27,787 nucleotides of DNA from an uncultured Erysipelotrichaceae bacterium (GTDB lineage: Bacteria; Bacillota_I; Bacilli_A; Erysipelotrichales; Erysipelotrichaceae). Both the position numbers and the translations under genes were made by a program. The DNA is taken from positions 1-27,787 of the forward strand of contig CAMOOA010000003.1 of assembly GCA_946621045.1 (NCBI GenBank), written 5' to 3'. Shown here piece by piece: positions 15,171-24,708 of this stretch; positions within the stretch are counted from its first letter, which is position 1, and each line of letters begins with the position of its first letter. The notes under the pieces were generated by a model. It had not been told where the DNA came from, did not search any database, and saw nothing but the letters and a program-made list of their open reading frames with translations.

Positions 15171-18100
15171 TTACCGGACCACCTGCAGCGAATTCACGAT
15201 GCATTTTCCGTCATCCGTCATTTTACCATCAAAACGGACATAGATGCCCCTGCGCAGAACCGATGCATAGCTCCGGTACTGCGAGGGCATGACAAGCAGA
15301 CTCAGGTCAGATGTTTCATCATTCACTTTGACGAACGCCATCATCTGTCCGTTTTTGGTCTGATGCTGACGGACATTTTTCACATACGCAAACCCGCGCA
15401 CGGACCCGGAAGCCCCGGCAAGCTGAATCAGGGGCGGATCCGTAATTCCCCGCGCGCTGCGCAGTTCTATGATCGGATTTGCGCCGAGCGTAAATCCCAT
15501 CGCATTCATTTCCTTTTCCCGGATATCTTCCTTTTCATCATACCGCTTGACAAGCTGCGGGCGTGAAACCAGCCCTTCCGCAAGAACTGTCTGACCGTTT
15601 TCCTCAATTCGGATCAGCTCGCTGTAGGCAATTGCCTCATCGATTCCGGAGCGCATCGTTGTACGCGTCTCCGTAAAGCAGTCCAGCGCGCCTGCATCAA
15701 TCAGGCTTTCCAGCATCGGCTTTGTGATTCTGTGCAGAAGAACCCGGGCAGTAAAATCGAAAAAGTCAGTGAACGGCTTCTCCCCGCGCTCCCGGATGAT
15801 TTCCGCCGCCGCATGAACACCGATTCCTTTGATCACGCTGAGCGGAAGCTGCAGTGAATGTTCAAACGAAACACATCCGCTTCCGGAACGATTGACATCC
15901 GGCGCAAGCACACGGATCCCGCGTCTGCGGCATTCATCAATATACTGGGAGATCTTGGCGCTGTCGCCGACCGAAGAATCGATCAGGCTTCCGTAGAAGA
16001 TCAGCGGATATCTTGCTTTCAGATAAGCGCTCTGATATGCGATCATTCCGTAAGCTACAGCATGCGATTTGTTGAATCCGTATCCGCCGAATTTCAGAAT
16101 ATGTTCAAACAGGTCCATGGCCTCATCCTGCTTATACCCGTTTTCCAGACAGCCGCTGAGGAACTTCCCCTGCATGGCCTTCATATCCTCTTCCTTTTTC
16201 TTCGACATTGCCTTTCGCAGCATATCCGCTTCCGCAAGCGAAAACCCTGCCGCAACCTGGGCAATTTTCATTGTCTGTTCCTGATAAACCAGTACGCCAT
16301 AGGTCTCTTCAAGAATCGGCCGGAGCGCTTCCGACGGATATGAAATCCCGGACGGATCGCTGCGGTTCTTAAGATATACAGGAATACTGTCCGTGCTTGC
16401 CGGACGGTAAAGCGCCATTGCGGCCACGATATCCTCAAAGCGCTGCGGACGGATCTTTCTGAGAAGCGTCTTCATCCCTTCGGATTCAAACTGGAAGATG
16501 CCGTTTGTATCCGCATTCCGGAAAACATCATAGGCAGCGCTGTCATCCATGGGGATGGAAAAGACGGAAAATCCGGGTTCATTTATTTTAATTGCCTCTT
16601 CCATTGCGGAAATCATGGAAAGATTGCGCAGGCCGAGAAAATCCATTTTGATCAGTCCGCGCTCTTCGAGATATTCCGCCGGGAACTGGCTTGTCAGCAT
16701 TCCGTCTTCCCCGTTCATCAGCGGGATCACACTGCCGAGCGGCTTTCCGGAAAGGACGATGCCGGCCGCATGGATGCTGGTGTGTCTCGGCAGGCCTTCC
16801 AGCCGGACACTGATCCGGAACAGTTCTCCGAAGCGTTTGTCCGCTTTCACAACAGTAAGCAGTTTTTTGTTTTCCAAGGCTTTCCGGAGCGTGATTTTGG
16901 GCTGGTTCGGCACCATGCCGCACAGCATGTCAATGTCACGCTGTCCGATTCCGAGCACTTTCCCGACATCACGGAGCACCTGCTTTGCGCCGAGCGTATT
17001 GAACGTCACGATATTTGCGGTATGGTCCTTCCCGTACATGTCCCGCACATAGCGAATGACTTCTTCTCTGCGGTTATCCGGTATATCCGTGTCAATATCC
17101 GGCATGGATACACGGGACGGATTCAGAAAGCGCTCAAACAGAAGACCGTATCGGATCGGATCCACCATGGTGATGCCGAGACAGTATGCGACAAGCGAGC
17201 CGGCCGCAGATCCTCTTCCGGGGCCGACCATGATTCCGTTTTTTCTGGCATATCGGATAAAGTCATAGACAATCAGAAAATAATCCGAAAACTTCATTCC
17301 GGTAATAACATCAAGTTCATATTTCAGCCGTGAAAGATAGGCAGACGGTGCTTTTCCGCCCATCCGCTTTTCCAGTCCCGCAAGACACAGGCGCGTCAGA
17401 TACTGATCGGAAGACAGTCCTGCAGGAGTCGGAAACGACGGAAGCATCGTGATTTCCGTTACTGCATCCGCATTGCATGAAGCTGCGATTTCATCCGTCC
17501 GCTGAAGATCCCGCAGATCATCATAAAGATCTGCCAGTTCTTCCGGTGAAAGCAGATGCCGTCCATTGACGGCGGGAACAGAAGTATCACTGAGCTGACG
17601 CTGCATCCGGATACACGAAAGGATCTGATGGAGACGCGCATCTTCCCTGTTCAGATAATAGGTTTTGTTCACCGCGCATGTCCGAATCCCGAGTTTTCCG
17701 GCACACTGTTTCAGTACCTTGTTTTTCAGTTTCCAAAGCTGGGAATCCTGGTAGGAAATTGCAATATCAAACGACGGGATCACTGCTTTCAGAAGTGTCA
17801 GCCGGCGGATGATCTCATTCCGGTCCTCCTTCAGCATGGCGGATTCGACCGGTCCGTCAACACCGTATACAATTACGGAAATTCCTTCACTGTTCTCTGC
17901 CAGCTGTTCCGGAGTAACCGGGGTTCCCGAGCACTGAACCATCGTGCTGAGCTTCATAAGGCCGGCAAAACCGCGGTTGGTGCGAGCAAGCAGAAGAAAC
18001 GGATATACTTCATTTTCAAACGATACATCAAGTTCCATCCCGTAAACCGGCCGGATTCCGGCTTCTCTGCACGCACGAGAAAAGGCGGCCGCCCCGTGAA

Positions 18101-18227
18101 GGACATTGCGGTCGGTAAGGGCGACAGAAGTAAAACCGAGTTCTTTTGCGCGGGCTGCCAGTTCCAGCACACGAATCGTGCTGCCGAGCATCGTATAACA
18201 GCTTCGGACCATCAGATGTACTGCCAT
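15171..18227 (-). CDS. dnaE: DNA polymerase III alpha subunit, DnaE type
   Basis: This is a C-family replicative polymerase; in Bacillota that also have PolC, DnaE mainly extends primers. The ATG at 18227 gives 1018 residues, short for DnaE (about 1100-1160) but complete in layout: PHP domain; palm with GRGSAAGSLVAYCLGIT and the metal-binding PDIDTDIPDNRR (Asp377 and Asp379 in this numbering); fingers (FGGYGFNKSHAVAYGMIAYQ); a helix-hairpin-helix region (IKGIGVHAAAEIIRER); and a C-terminal OB fold (SGSVRGFAYVKNVR onward). The PHP start reads VHLMVRSCYTML, lacking two of the usual metal-binding His. I prefer this ATG to the GTG at 18242 because MAVHLMVRS fits the family start. Neither has a Shine-Dalgarno sequence, and a -10 box lies 6 nt upstream. 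Confidence 0.95.
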   Translation of the reverse strand: MAVHLMVRSCYTMLGSTIRVLELAARAKELGFTSVALTDRNVLHGAAAFSRACREAGIRPVYGMELDVSFENEVYPFLLLARTNRGFAGLMKLSTMVQCSGTPVTPEQLAENSEGISVIVYGVDGPVESAMLKEDRNEIIRRLTLLKAVIPSFDIAISYQDSQLWKLKNKVLKQCAGKLGIRTCAVNKTYYLNREDARLHQILSCIRMQRQLSDTSVPAVNGRHLLSPEELADLYDDLRDLQRTDEIAASCNADAVTEITMLPSFPTPAGLSSDQYLTRLCLAGLEKRMGGKAPSAYLSRLKYELDVITGMKFSDYFLIVYDFIRYARKNGIMVGPGRGSAAGSLVAYCLGITMVDPIRYGLLFERFLNPSRVSMPDIDTDIPDNRREEVIRYVRDMYGKDHTANIVTFNTLGAKQVLRDVGKVLGIGQRDIDMLCGMVPNQPKITLRKALENKKLLTVVKADKRFGELFRISVRLEGLPRHTSIHAAGIVLSGKPLGSVIPLMNGEDGMLTSQFPAEYLEERGLIKMDFLGLRNLSMISAMEEAIKINEPGFSVFSIPMDDSAAYDVFRNADTNGIFQFESEGMKTLLRKIRPQRFEDIVAAMALYRPASTDSIPVYLKNRSDPSGISYPSEALRPILEETYGVLVYQEQTMKIAQVAAGFSLAEADMLRKAMSKKKEEDMKAMQGKFLSGCLENGYKQDEAMDLFEHILKFGGYGFNKSHAVAYGMIAYQSAYLKARYPLIFYGSLIDSSVGDSAKISQYIDECRRRGIRVLAPDVNRSGSGCVSFEHSLQLPLSVIKGIGVHAAAEIIRERGEKPFTDFFDFTARVLLHRITKPMLESLIDAGALDCFTETRTTMRSGIDEAIAYSELIRIEENGQTVLAEGLVSRPQLVKRYDEKEDIREKEMNAMGFTLGANPIIELRSARGITDPPLIQLAGASGSVRGFAYVKNVRQHQTKNGQMMAFVKVNDETSDLSLLVMPSQYRSYASVLRRGIYVRFDGKMTDDGKCIVNSLQVVR

Positions 18228-18233
18228 GATTTT

Positions 18234-18239
18234 ATTGTA
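18234..18239 (-). promoter_or_regulatory. Possible -10 box for a leaderless dnaE transcript
   Basis: TACAAT (minus strand) lies 6 nt before the dnaE ATG. A loose -35 candidate TTTTCA stands 18 bp upstream. Transcription from here would start at or beside the A of the ATG. Confidence 0.4.
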
Positions 18240-18335
18240 CACCGTGGGGTTTCAGTTTGAAAAAGCACCGCGTTTCCCGTCCGTCCGAAAACAGAAATCC
18301 AACATTCTTATATTTATTTATATTTATGTTAAAAT

Positions 18336-18345
18336 GAAAAGGCAC
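18336..18345 (+). promoter_or_regulatory. Possible extended -10 promoter of the PBP gene
   Basis: In the AT-rich divergent gap between dnaE and the PBP gene, the plus strand reads TGTTAAAAT (TGn plus TAAAAT) about 30 bp before the PBP start. The sequence upstream is nearly pure A/T, with no strong -35 hexamer. A good Shine-Dalgarno AGGGGGAG stands about 9 nt before the ATG. Confidence 0.45.
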
Positions 18346-18370
18346 TCTAGATTCAGGGGGAGTTTTTGTT

Positions 18371-21300
18371 ATGGAAGAAAACAACGCAAAAATACGGAAC
18401 GAAGAGACAGGCTTTGAACATGTCCCCTCTTCCGCATTTAATAAACGGCGCACAACGCTGACCGAATCCGGTTCTATTTTCACGCGGGGCCGGGTCGGCG
18501 GCAAAGAGATCCGCGTACCGGCTTCATCCGCTTCCCAGCCTTCGGTTTCTCAGGAATCCGAAGCAGCGCAGGCAGGTGTCCGTACCGGAATGCAGCCGTA
18601 TTCATCCATTTATTCGAATACGCAGAAACCGGTGCAGAACAAACGTGCAACGATCAGCACCAACCGTGTATTTTCCCCGTATGATCTTTCCTTTTTCGAA
18701 GATCCCGTGACAACAAGAGAACTCAGCAGAACCGAACGTGAACGGATCAGTTCACGCCGTGATACGGCTGGGTCCGCTTCGAATGAGAAGCCCGCCGAAG
18801 CTTCTGCAAACCGCAGAACCGCTTCCCCCGAGGCATCCGTCAGACCGGCCCGTACTTATGACCCGGCTGCTGTTTTCAGCAATGTCTCTCCTTCCCGGCC
18901 GCCGCAGGCCTCTGCAGGTTCTGTTTCCCGGGAATCCGTACCTGCCGCTGCCGTGAAGACCGCCGGAAACAAACGTCCCGCTGCGGCTTCGTCCAAGGTG
19001 CTGACCCCCGCCAACAATGTATTCCCGGAAGATGCGGCTGCCCCTGCGGAAACCGCTGCGCCGGCAAATTCATCCAAACGGATCCTGACGCCTGCCAACA
19101 ATGTGTTTCCGGAAGACGAGGAGACTCCCGAACTCACCAAACCGGTATTCCGTACTCCGCAGCCCCATTCCTCAGCACGCACTGCATCTGATGCAGCGGC
19201 ACGCCGGACGGAACGGACTGCCGCAAGACGGCGCCCGGCCCCTGCCGCTTCCGAAGCACAGCTCAGCAGGGTTCCTGACACCACTCCCGAAGACGATGTA
19301 AAAATCGACTTCAGCAATACCGCCTCAGCACCCGCTCCGGACGCAGTCAAAACGACGGTCCTGCCGGTAATCTCGGATGCGGAGACAAAGCCGAAAGCGG
19401 AGCCCGCACCGGCATTCTCGCTGAATCCCGGCGCTTCGTTTACAGAACGCAGAAAACCGGAACCCGCAAAACCTTCTTCCGAGGGGGAATTTGATTCCAC
19501 CCTGCTGTCCATGTTCGGCTTCTCGGAAGACAACATGGATACCGCTGCCGGAGAGCGGGCGGCCCAGGAGGCCATCGACCGCACCAACGCAAAGAAGAAA
19601 CAGCCGGATATCCCTGCCGTAATCTATCCCGAAGAAACCCGGAGTTCCGCAAAGGCGAAGCCCGTATTCTCATCACGCAGTGAAAATACACTCTTCGGAA
19701 GTTACAATGCGTCTTCTTCCGCAGATGATTCCGGCAAAACAGCAGAGATCCCGGCCGTCACCCCGGCAGAGGAATCACATTCAGCCGCAGTCACCGCTTC
19801 CTCACCGGAAGATGACGGCGCTACCCGAATGGTGGATCTTGAAGGAATTGCGGAGATTGAAAAAACCGCGGCGCAGAAACCTGCCCGCAAAACTTCCGCT
19901 GCCCGGAAAACATCTTCAGGCGGCGGAGGAAACCGGAATGTCCCGCCTTCACGCAAAACACCTGCGGCCCGTCCAGGCAAAGCAATACGAATTATTACTG
20001 TGATTCTTGTGATCGGCGTAATTCTCGAACTGATTGCCTTCGCTGCTGCCGGTGTCATTGTCTCCAACATGACAAAGAATGCGCCGGATCTCAATCTCAC
20101 GGATTTTGTCGGTGAGGAATCCACAAAGATCTATGATGATTCCGGAAATCTCGTCACCGAAGTCGGTGTCTACCTCCGTGAGAATATTGTTTATGACAGA
20201 TGTCCGGAGTCCCTCGTCGACGCCTTCCTTTCCATCGAGGACAGCCGGTTCTTCTCACACTTCGGATTTGACATTCCCCGTTTCACCAAGGCACTGATCG
20301 ACAACATCAAAACGAGATCCTTCGGTCAGGGCGGCTCCACCTTCACCATGCAGCTGGTGAAAAACACCTACTTCTCCATTGAGTCGATGGATGCCAGCAA
20401 CGCCGGTACGGAACGTACGAAGTCAATTGAATATAAGGTCCAGCAGATCTATCTGGCCACCAAGCTCGAAAAGCTCCTTTCCAAAAAGGAAATCTTCCAG
20501 CTCTATCTCAACAAGCTGAACTTCGGCGGCAATATCCGCGGCGTACAGCGTGCCTCGCAGTATTATTTCGGCAAAAATACGAATGAACTGACACTTCATG
20601 AATCCGCAATGCTGGCAGGTATCGTCAACCTGCCGAACCGGTTCAATCCGTATGAATATCTCGACTACGGCACAGACCGCCGCAACACGGTTCTCAACCT
20701 GATGTGCAATCACGGTTACATTACGGAGGAACAGCGCGATCTTGCAAAAAAGATCAAAGTCGAGGATACCCTGATCGGTGATGTCCGTCAGGCAAGTGAA
20801 GACAGTCAGTATCAGTCATACCTTGATGTTGTTCTTGAGGAAGCGATGGAGCTTACCGGAATGGATCCGACCGTCAAGGGAATGCAGATCTACACGCATC
20901 TCAACCGCACCATGCAGGAAGAGGTCGAATCGATTCAGAACGGTGACACTCAGGTAGTCTTCCCCGATGATCTGATGCAGGTTGCCATGGTCTCCATGGA
21001 TAACCGCAACGGCGCAGTCATTGCGGTGGGCGGCGGACGCAACTATGACGGCGCGCGTCTGCTCAACCGTGCAACCATGAACTACAAGCAGCCGGGTTCC
21101 AGCGTCAAGCCGCTGCTCTCCTATGCACTTGCGTTCGAATACCTCGGCTACTCGCTGGATGAAGTTCTGCTCGACAAGCCGATCACCTATCCCATGGAAA
21201 GCATGGTGCTTGTCAACGCCAGCGGCAACTACGCCGGCGATGTGATGATCAAGGATGCGGTCGGCAATTCCCTCAATATTCCGGCAATTCTCACGCTGGA

Positions 21301-22603
21301 GCGTGTCGTAAACAAAATCGGCGCCGATAAAGTGGTTGAATATCTTCAGACAATCGGCTTCTCCCATGTGAAGCGGGAGAATTTCCACCTCTCCTACGCC
21401 ATCGGCGGCACAACGTTTGAAACCACCTGTAAGGAACTTGCCGGTGCTCACAGCATGCTGATCAACGGCGGCGTATACAACAAGCCGCATACGATCAATA
21501 AAATTGTTCTTACTTCCGACGGCACCGAGTTCTATCCGGACCGTCAGAACGTAAAGGCCCTCTCTTCCGGAAGCGCCTATCTTGCGACGGAACTGGAAGC
21601 CAATAACGTTACCGGTCCCTACTTCAACTACATGCAGGTGCTCGCCAGAGACTATCCGGTATATGCCAAGACCGGCACAACCGACTGGGGCAACGACGGC
21701 GTGCAGTACGGTATTCCGAAAGGACAGATGAAGGACAAGTGGATGGTCGCCAGCACAAGTCAGTATACAAACTGTGTATGGGTCGGCTATGACATGGCTG
21801 TTGCCGGAAAAGAAACGTATTATACCTCTTACAAGAGTTCCCTGAATATTCCCGGAAACATCAACCGGCTCCTTCTCGACAAGGAAGAGGAACTCTTCGG
21901 TGTTCCGGAAGCGATTGCGCGTCCGGAAGACGTCACCGAATCCACATACATCTTCGGAACCTTCCCTCACGTCCGTCCCGAATACGCGATGGACGGAGGC
22001 GGAACCGTCACCTCTCTCGTTTCCAAGACCGGTCTTGAAAACATGCCGCTTGTTGATCCGAATGAATTCCTTGAATACGGAAAATCCGAATCGGAATATC
22101 TCGGAAACGGAGGAATGAGTGCGAATTACAACCAGTTCGGTATTTTCAAGGTTTCATGGGCTAATTCCAGCGGAATCTGTTCGGGCGGTCAGCGGAACAT
22201 CGGTCTCCATGACCCATACAACAACATCGATCAGTGGGGCGCATGCCTTGCGGATCTCTCCTGGCTTGCCGGCGGAGGAAACTACTGGGGAACGGTATAT
22301 GTCGACGGTATCCCGGTCGGCGATATCTCCTCCACGAACGGATTCTTCAGCGGATATGTTACCGACATAATAGGCTCCGAGGTGAAGGTCTGCGGCGGAA
22401 GCACTACGGCAGACGGTTCCGACAATACCGCCTGTACGATCGCGCAGTACATCTATGACGAATCCGCAAACGGATACGTTGATGAAAACGGAAACTGGGT
22501 TCAGATTGAAGTGCCTGCATATGAACAATACGGTTACTGGGATGAAAACGGAAACTGGATCGGTCAGGGGCACTGGGATGAAAATGGATTCCATCTTGAA
22601 TGA
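18371..22603 (+). CDS. Class A penicillin-binding protein with a giant disordered cytoplasmic domain
   Basis: Bifunctional peptidoglycan synthase, glycosyltransferase plus transpeptidase, anchored in the membrane. At 1410 residues it is nearly twice the usual class A length (about 700-850). Residues 1-535 are Ala/Pro/Ser/Glu/Arg-rich and look disordered, with the motif LTPANNVFPED twice (211-221 and 239-249). One TM helix follows (about 538-560). The GT51 domain contains SIEDSRFFSHFGFD (catalytic Glu623), GGSTFTMQLVKN and KLEKLLSKKEIFQLYLNKLNFG in part. The transpeptidase has QPGSSVKP (Ser910, Lys913), NSLN (Ser967-Asn969) and KTGT (from Lys1100). After about residue 1190 there is a non-catalytic extracellular C-terminus, Gly/Asn/Tyr/Trp-rich, ending in three DENG(N)W-type repeats at 1371, 1391 and 1403. 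It is the only plus-strand gene here, monocistronic with its own terminator. Confidence 0.96.
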   Translation: MEENNAKIRNEETGFEHVPSSAFNKRRTTLTESGSIFTRGRVGGKEIRVPASSASQPSVSQESEAAQAGVRTGMQPYSSIYSNTQKPVQNKRATISTNRVFSPYDLSFFEDPVTTRELSRTERERISSRRDTAGSASNEKPAEASANRRTASPEASVRPARTYDPAAVFSNVSPSRPPQASAGSVSRESVPAAAVKTAGNKRPAAASSKVLTPANNVFPEDAAAPAETAAPANSSKRILTPANNVFPEDEETPELTKPVFRTPQPHSSARTASDAAARRTERTAARRRPAPAASEAQLSRVPDTTPEDDVKIDFSNTASAPAPDAVKTTVLPVISDAETKPKAEPAPAFSLNPGASFTERRKPEPAKPSSEGEFDSTLLSMFGFSEDNMDTAAGERAAQEAIDRTNAKKKQPDIPAVIYPEETRSSAKAKPVFSSRSENTLFGSYNASSSADDSGKTAEIPAVTPAEESHSAAVTASSPEDDGATRMVDLEGIAEIEKTAAQKPARKTSAARKTSSGGGGNRNVPPSRKTPAARPGKAIRIITVILVIGVILELIAFAAAGVIVSNMTKNAPDLNLTDFVGEESTKIYDDSGNLVTEVGVYLRENIVYDRCPESLVDAFLSIEDSRFFSHFGFDIPRFTKALIDNIKTRSFGQGGSTFTMQLVKNTYFSIESMDASNAGTERTKSIEYKVQQIYLATKLEKLLSKKEIFQLYLNKLNFGGNIRGVQRASQYYFGKNTNELTLHESAMLAGIVNLPNRFNPYEYLDYGTDRRNTVLNLMCNHGYITEEQRDLAKKIKVEDTLIGDVRQASEDSQYQSYLDVVLEEAMELTGMDPTVKGMQIYTHLNRTMQEEVESIQNGDTQVVFPDDLMQVAMVSMDNRNGAVIAVGGGRNYDGARLLNRATMNYKQPGSSVKPLLSYALAFEYLGYSLDEVLLDKPITYPMESMVLVNASGNYAGDVMIKDAVGNSLNIPAILTLERVVNKIGADKVVEYLQTIGFSHVKRENFHLSYAIGGTTFETTCKELAGAHSMLINGGVYNKPHTINKIVLTSDGTEFYPDRQNVKALSSGSAYLATELEANNVTGPYFNYMQVLARDYPVYAKTGTTDWGNDGVQYGIPKGQMKDKWMVASTSQYTNCVWVGYDMAVAGKETYYTSYKSSLNIPGNINRLLLDKEEELFGVPEAIARPEDVTESTYIFGTFPHVRPEYAMDGGGTVTSLVSKTGLENMPLVDPNEFLEYGKSESEYLGNGGMSANYNQFGIFKVSWANSSGICSGGQRNIGLHDPYNNIDQWGACLADLSWLAGGGNYWGTVYVDGIPVGDISSTNGFFSGYVTDIIGSEVKVCGGSTTADGSDNTACTIAQYIYDESANGYVDENGNWVQIEVPAYEQYGYWDENGNWIGQGHWDENGFHLE

Positions 22604-22612
22604 TGCGGGAAA

Positions 22613-22637
22613 GGCGTACAGAGCGTACGCCTTTTTT
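22613..22637 (+). terminator. Rho-independent terminator of the PBP gene
   Basis: GGCGTAC (22613-22619) pairs with GTACGCC (22625-22631) around a five-base loop, followed by six T residues. It starts about 10 bp after the stop codon. Confidence 0.93.
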
Positions 22638-22649
22638 CATGCGCCCATA

Positions 22650-22692
22650 TAAAAACCGGATCTTCGTGATCGTATGATCTGGAAGATCCGGT
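22650..22692 (-). terminator. Rho-independent terminator of the cmk-der unit
   Basis: On the minus strand ACCGGATCTTC (22682-22692) pairs perfectly with GAAGATCCGGT (22655-22665) around a 16-base loop, followed by a T run. It stands tail to tail with the PBP terminator, with about 13 bp between them, insulating the convergent genes. Confidence 0.9.
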
Positions 22693-22719
22693 CAGTAAAC
22701 AGCTTTGAATGACCAGCCC

Positions 22720-24033
22720 CTATTCGCTGACCTTTTTCCTTGCGATGATATGAATCGGTGTGCCCTCAAAATCAAATGCTTCGCGCAGAGAGTTTTCGAT
22801 GAACCGCTCATAAGTGAAATGCATCAGTTTCGGATCATTGCATGAAAGCACGAATGTCGGTGGCTGCACACTTACCTGTGTGGCGTAATAGATGCGGAAG
22901 CGTTTTCCGTTTCTTGCGGGTGCCGGAGTGGTTACCTGCGTATCGGCAATCACTTCATTCAGCACATTGGTCGGAATTCTCCGCCGGCTGTTCTCCGCAA
23001 CACGTTCCGCCAGCGGCAGAAGCTGTGTGACACGCTGTCCTGTTTTTGCGGAAATAAAGAGGATCGGCGCATAGGAAAGATATACAAATTCCTTTCTCAC
23101 CTTCTCGGTAAACTCATTCATCGTACGGCCGTCTTTTTCAACCGTGTCCCACTTGTTTACCGCGATGATCACCGGTTTGCCGGCCTCATGGGCATATCCC
23201 GCAACATGCTTGTCCTGTTCGCGGATTCCTGCTTCTGCATCGATCAGAAAAACCGCGACATCACACGACTCAATTGCGGACAAGGCCCGCAGAACAGAGT
23301 ATTTTTCAATGGACTCATACACTCTTCCGCGCTTGCGGATTCCCGCAGTATCTACGATCACATACGGTTTTCCTTCATAGGTGAAGGCGCTGTCCACCGC
23401 ATCGCGTGTCGTCCCCTGTTCATTGGCAACAATCGCACGGTCTTCTTTCAGGATCGCATTGACGAGAGAGGACTTGCCTACATTCGGTTCGCCGATCACA
23501 GCGATCCGGAGTCCTTCGGATTCATCATGGGTTTCCTCTTCCGGAAACAGAGCAACACAGGCATCGAGAAGATCGCCGATGCCGATACCGTGTACACCGG
23601 ATACCGGGATCGGATCCCCAACACCGAGCGCATAGAATTCATAAATATTGGCGAGGCGGGATTCATCATCGATCTGGTTGACCGCAAGAACAACCGGCTT
23701 GCTGGATTTCTGCAGCATCCGTGCGATGTACTGATCATCATCCGTCAGCCCGAATTTTCCGTTCACGACAAAAATGATGACATCTGCCTCTTCCATCGCA
23801 ATCGAAACCTGAGCCTGGATCTCCTTCTGATACGGCTGATCCGCCAGCTGAATGCCGCCGGTATCGATCAGGCGGAACGAATGTCCGGTCCACTCCGCCC
23901 TTGCATAGATTCGGTCCCTGGTAACACCGGGCACATCTTCAACGATCGAGACCCTGGATCCCGCAATTCTGTTAAAAATCGTTGACTTTCCGACATTCGG
24001 ACGGCCAACGATTGCGATAACTCCCTGATTCAC
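22720..24033 (-). CDS. der: Ribosome-assembly double GTPase Der (EngA)
   Basis: Der is an essential GTPase of 50S assembly with two consecutive G domains. In this 437-residue product, domain 1 has GRPNVGKST (residues 10-18), DTGG and NQID; domain 2 has [18 protein letters not shown] and NKWD; the C-terminal KH-like domain ends [15 protein letters not shown]. The start is a GTG at 24033 with GGAGG 7-8 nt upstream. It overlaps the cmk stop codon by 4 bp (GTGA), so translation is coupled. The cmk-der order is common in Bacillota. Confidence 0.98.
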   Translation of the reverse strand: MNQGVIAIVGRPNVGKSTIFNRIAGSRVSIVEDVPGVTRDRIYARAEWTGHSFRLIDTGGIQLADQPYQKEIQAQVSIAMEEADVIIFVVNGKFGLTDDDQYIARMLQKSSKPVVLAVNQIDDESRLANIYEFYALGVGDPIPVSGVHGIGIGDLLDACVALFPEEETHDESEGLRIAVIGEPNVGKSSLVNAILKEDRAIVANEQGTTRDAVDSAFTYEGKPYVIVDTAGIRKRGRVYESIEKYSVLRALSAIESCDVAVFLIDAEAGIREQDKHVAGYAHEAGKPVIIAVNKWDTVEKDGRTMNEFTEKVRKEFVYLSYAPILFISAKTGQRVTQLLPLAERVAENSRRRIPTNVLNEVIADTQVTTPAPARNGKRFRIYYATQVSVQPPTFVLSCNDPKLMHFTYERFIENSLREAFDFEGTPIHIIARKKVSE

Positions 24034-24707
24034 TGTGCTTCCTCCGCTTCAATGAACGGTCTGGCAAGTTCGTAAATACGCTCTGTGACTTCTTCAATCG
24101 TAAGATCGGATGTGTCGATTTCAATGGCATCATCTGCTTTGCGCAGCGGAGAGAACTCACGGTTCATATCCTGTTCGTCACGGGCTTTGATCTCCGCTTC
24201 CAGTGTATCGATATCAGAAGTTTCGATTCCGTTTTCAATATTCTGGCGGTATCTGCGGATCGCACGTGCCCGGGCAGATGCGGTCATGTAAATCTTTACT
24301 TCCGCATCGGTGAGGACAACCGTTCCGATGTCCCTTCCGTCCATGATAAAACCTTTAGCGCGTGCCATCTCCTGCTGGCGCTTTACAAGATCGCGTCTTA
24401 CATTCTGCAGTTTGGATACATCGCTTGCGCGCATCGAAACATCGTCTTCCCGGATCGCCTTACTGACATTCTCACCGTCAAGGAATACCTTCCCGTCCGG
24501 TGTCAGTTCAATAACCGTGTTTTCCAGCATCCGGCAGACGCCTTCTTCATCGTCCATGGCAATTCCCTGCCGCAGCGCTTTCAGCGCTGTACAGCGGTAC
24601 ATTGCGCCGGTATCAAGATGAACATACCCAAGTTTTTTGCAGAGTTCTTTGGCAATCGTACTTTTGCCTGCGGCACTCGGACCGTCAATCGCAATATTAA
24701 TTCGCAT
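24030..24707 (-). CDS. cmk: Cytidylate kinase
   Basis: CMP/dCMP kinase makes CDP and dCDP from ATP and the monophosphate. The 225-residue product has the P-loop GPSAAGKS (residues 9-16), [18 protein letters not shown] for substrate binding, [11 protein letters not shown] and the Arg-rich lid region ([14 protein letters not shown]). The ATG at 24707 follows the upstream stop codon (24709-24711) by a single base; AAGGAG lies about 12 nt away, a long spacing, so translational coupling to the upstream gene is likely. Forms a unit with der. Confidence 0.97.
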   Translation of the reverse strand: MRINIAIDGPSAAGKSTIAKELCKKLGYVHLDTGAMYRCTALKALRQGIAMDDEEGVCRMLENTVIELTPDGKVFLDGENVSKAIREDDVSMRASDVSKLQNVRRDLVKRQQEMARAKGFIMDGRDIGTVVLTDAEVKIYMTASARARAIRRYRQNIENGIETSDIDTLEAEIKARDEQDMNREFSPLRKADDAIEIDTSDLTIEEVTERIYELARPFIEAEEAQ

Positions 24708-24708
24708 A

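Noticed and set aside
20816..21970. A 384-codon minus-strand frame within the PBP gene
   Set aside because: Antisense shadow of the GT51/transpeptidase coding region; the sense frame has all catalytic motifs.
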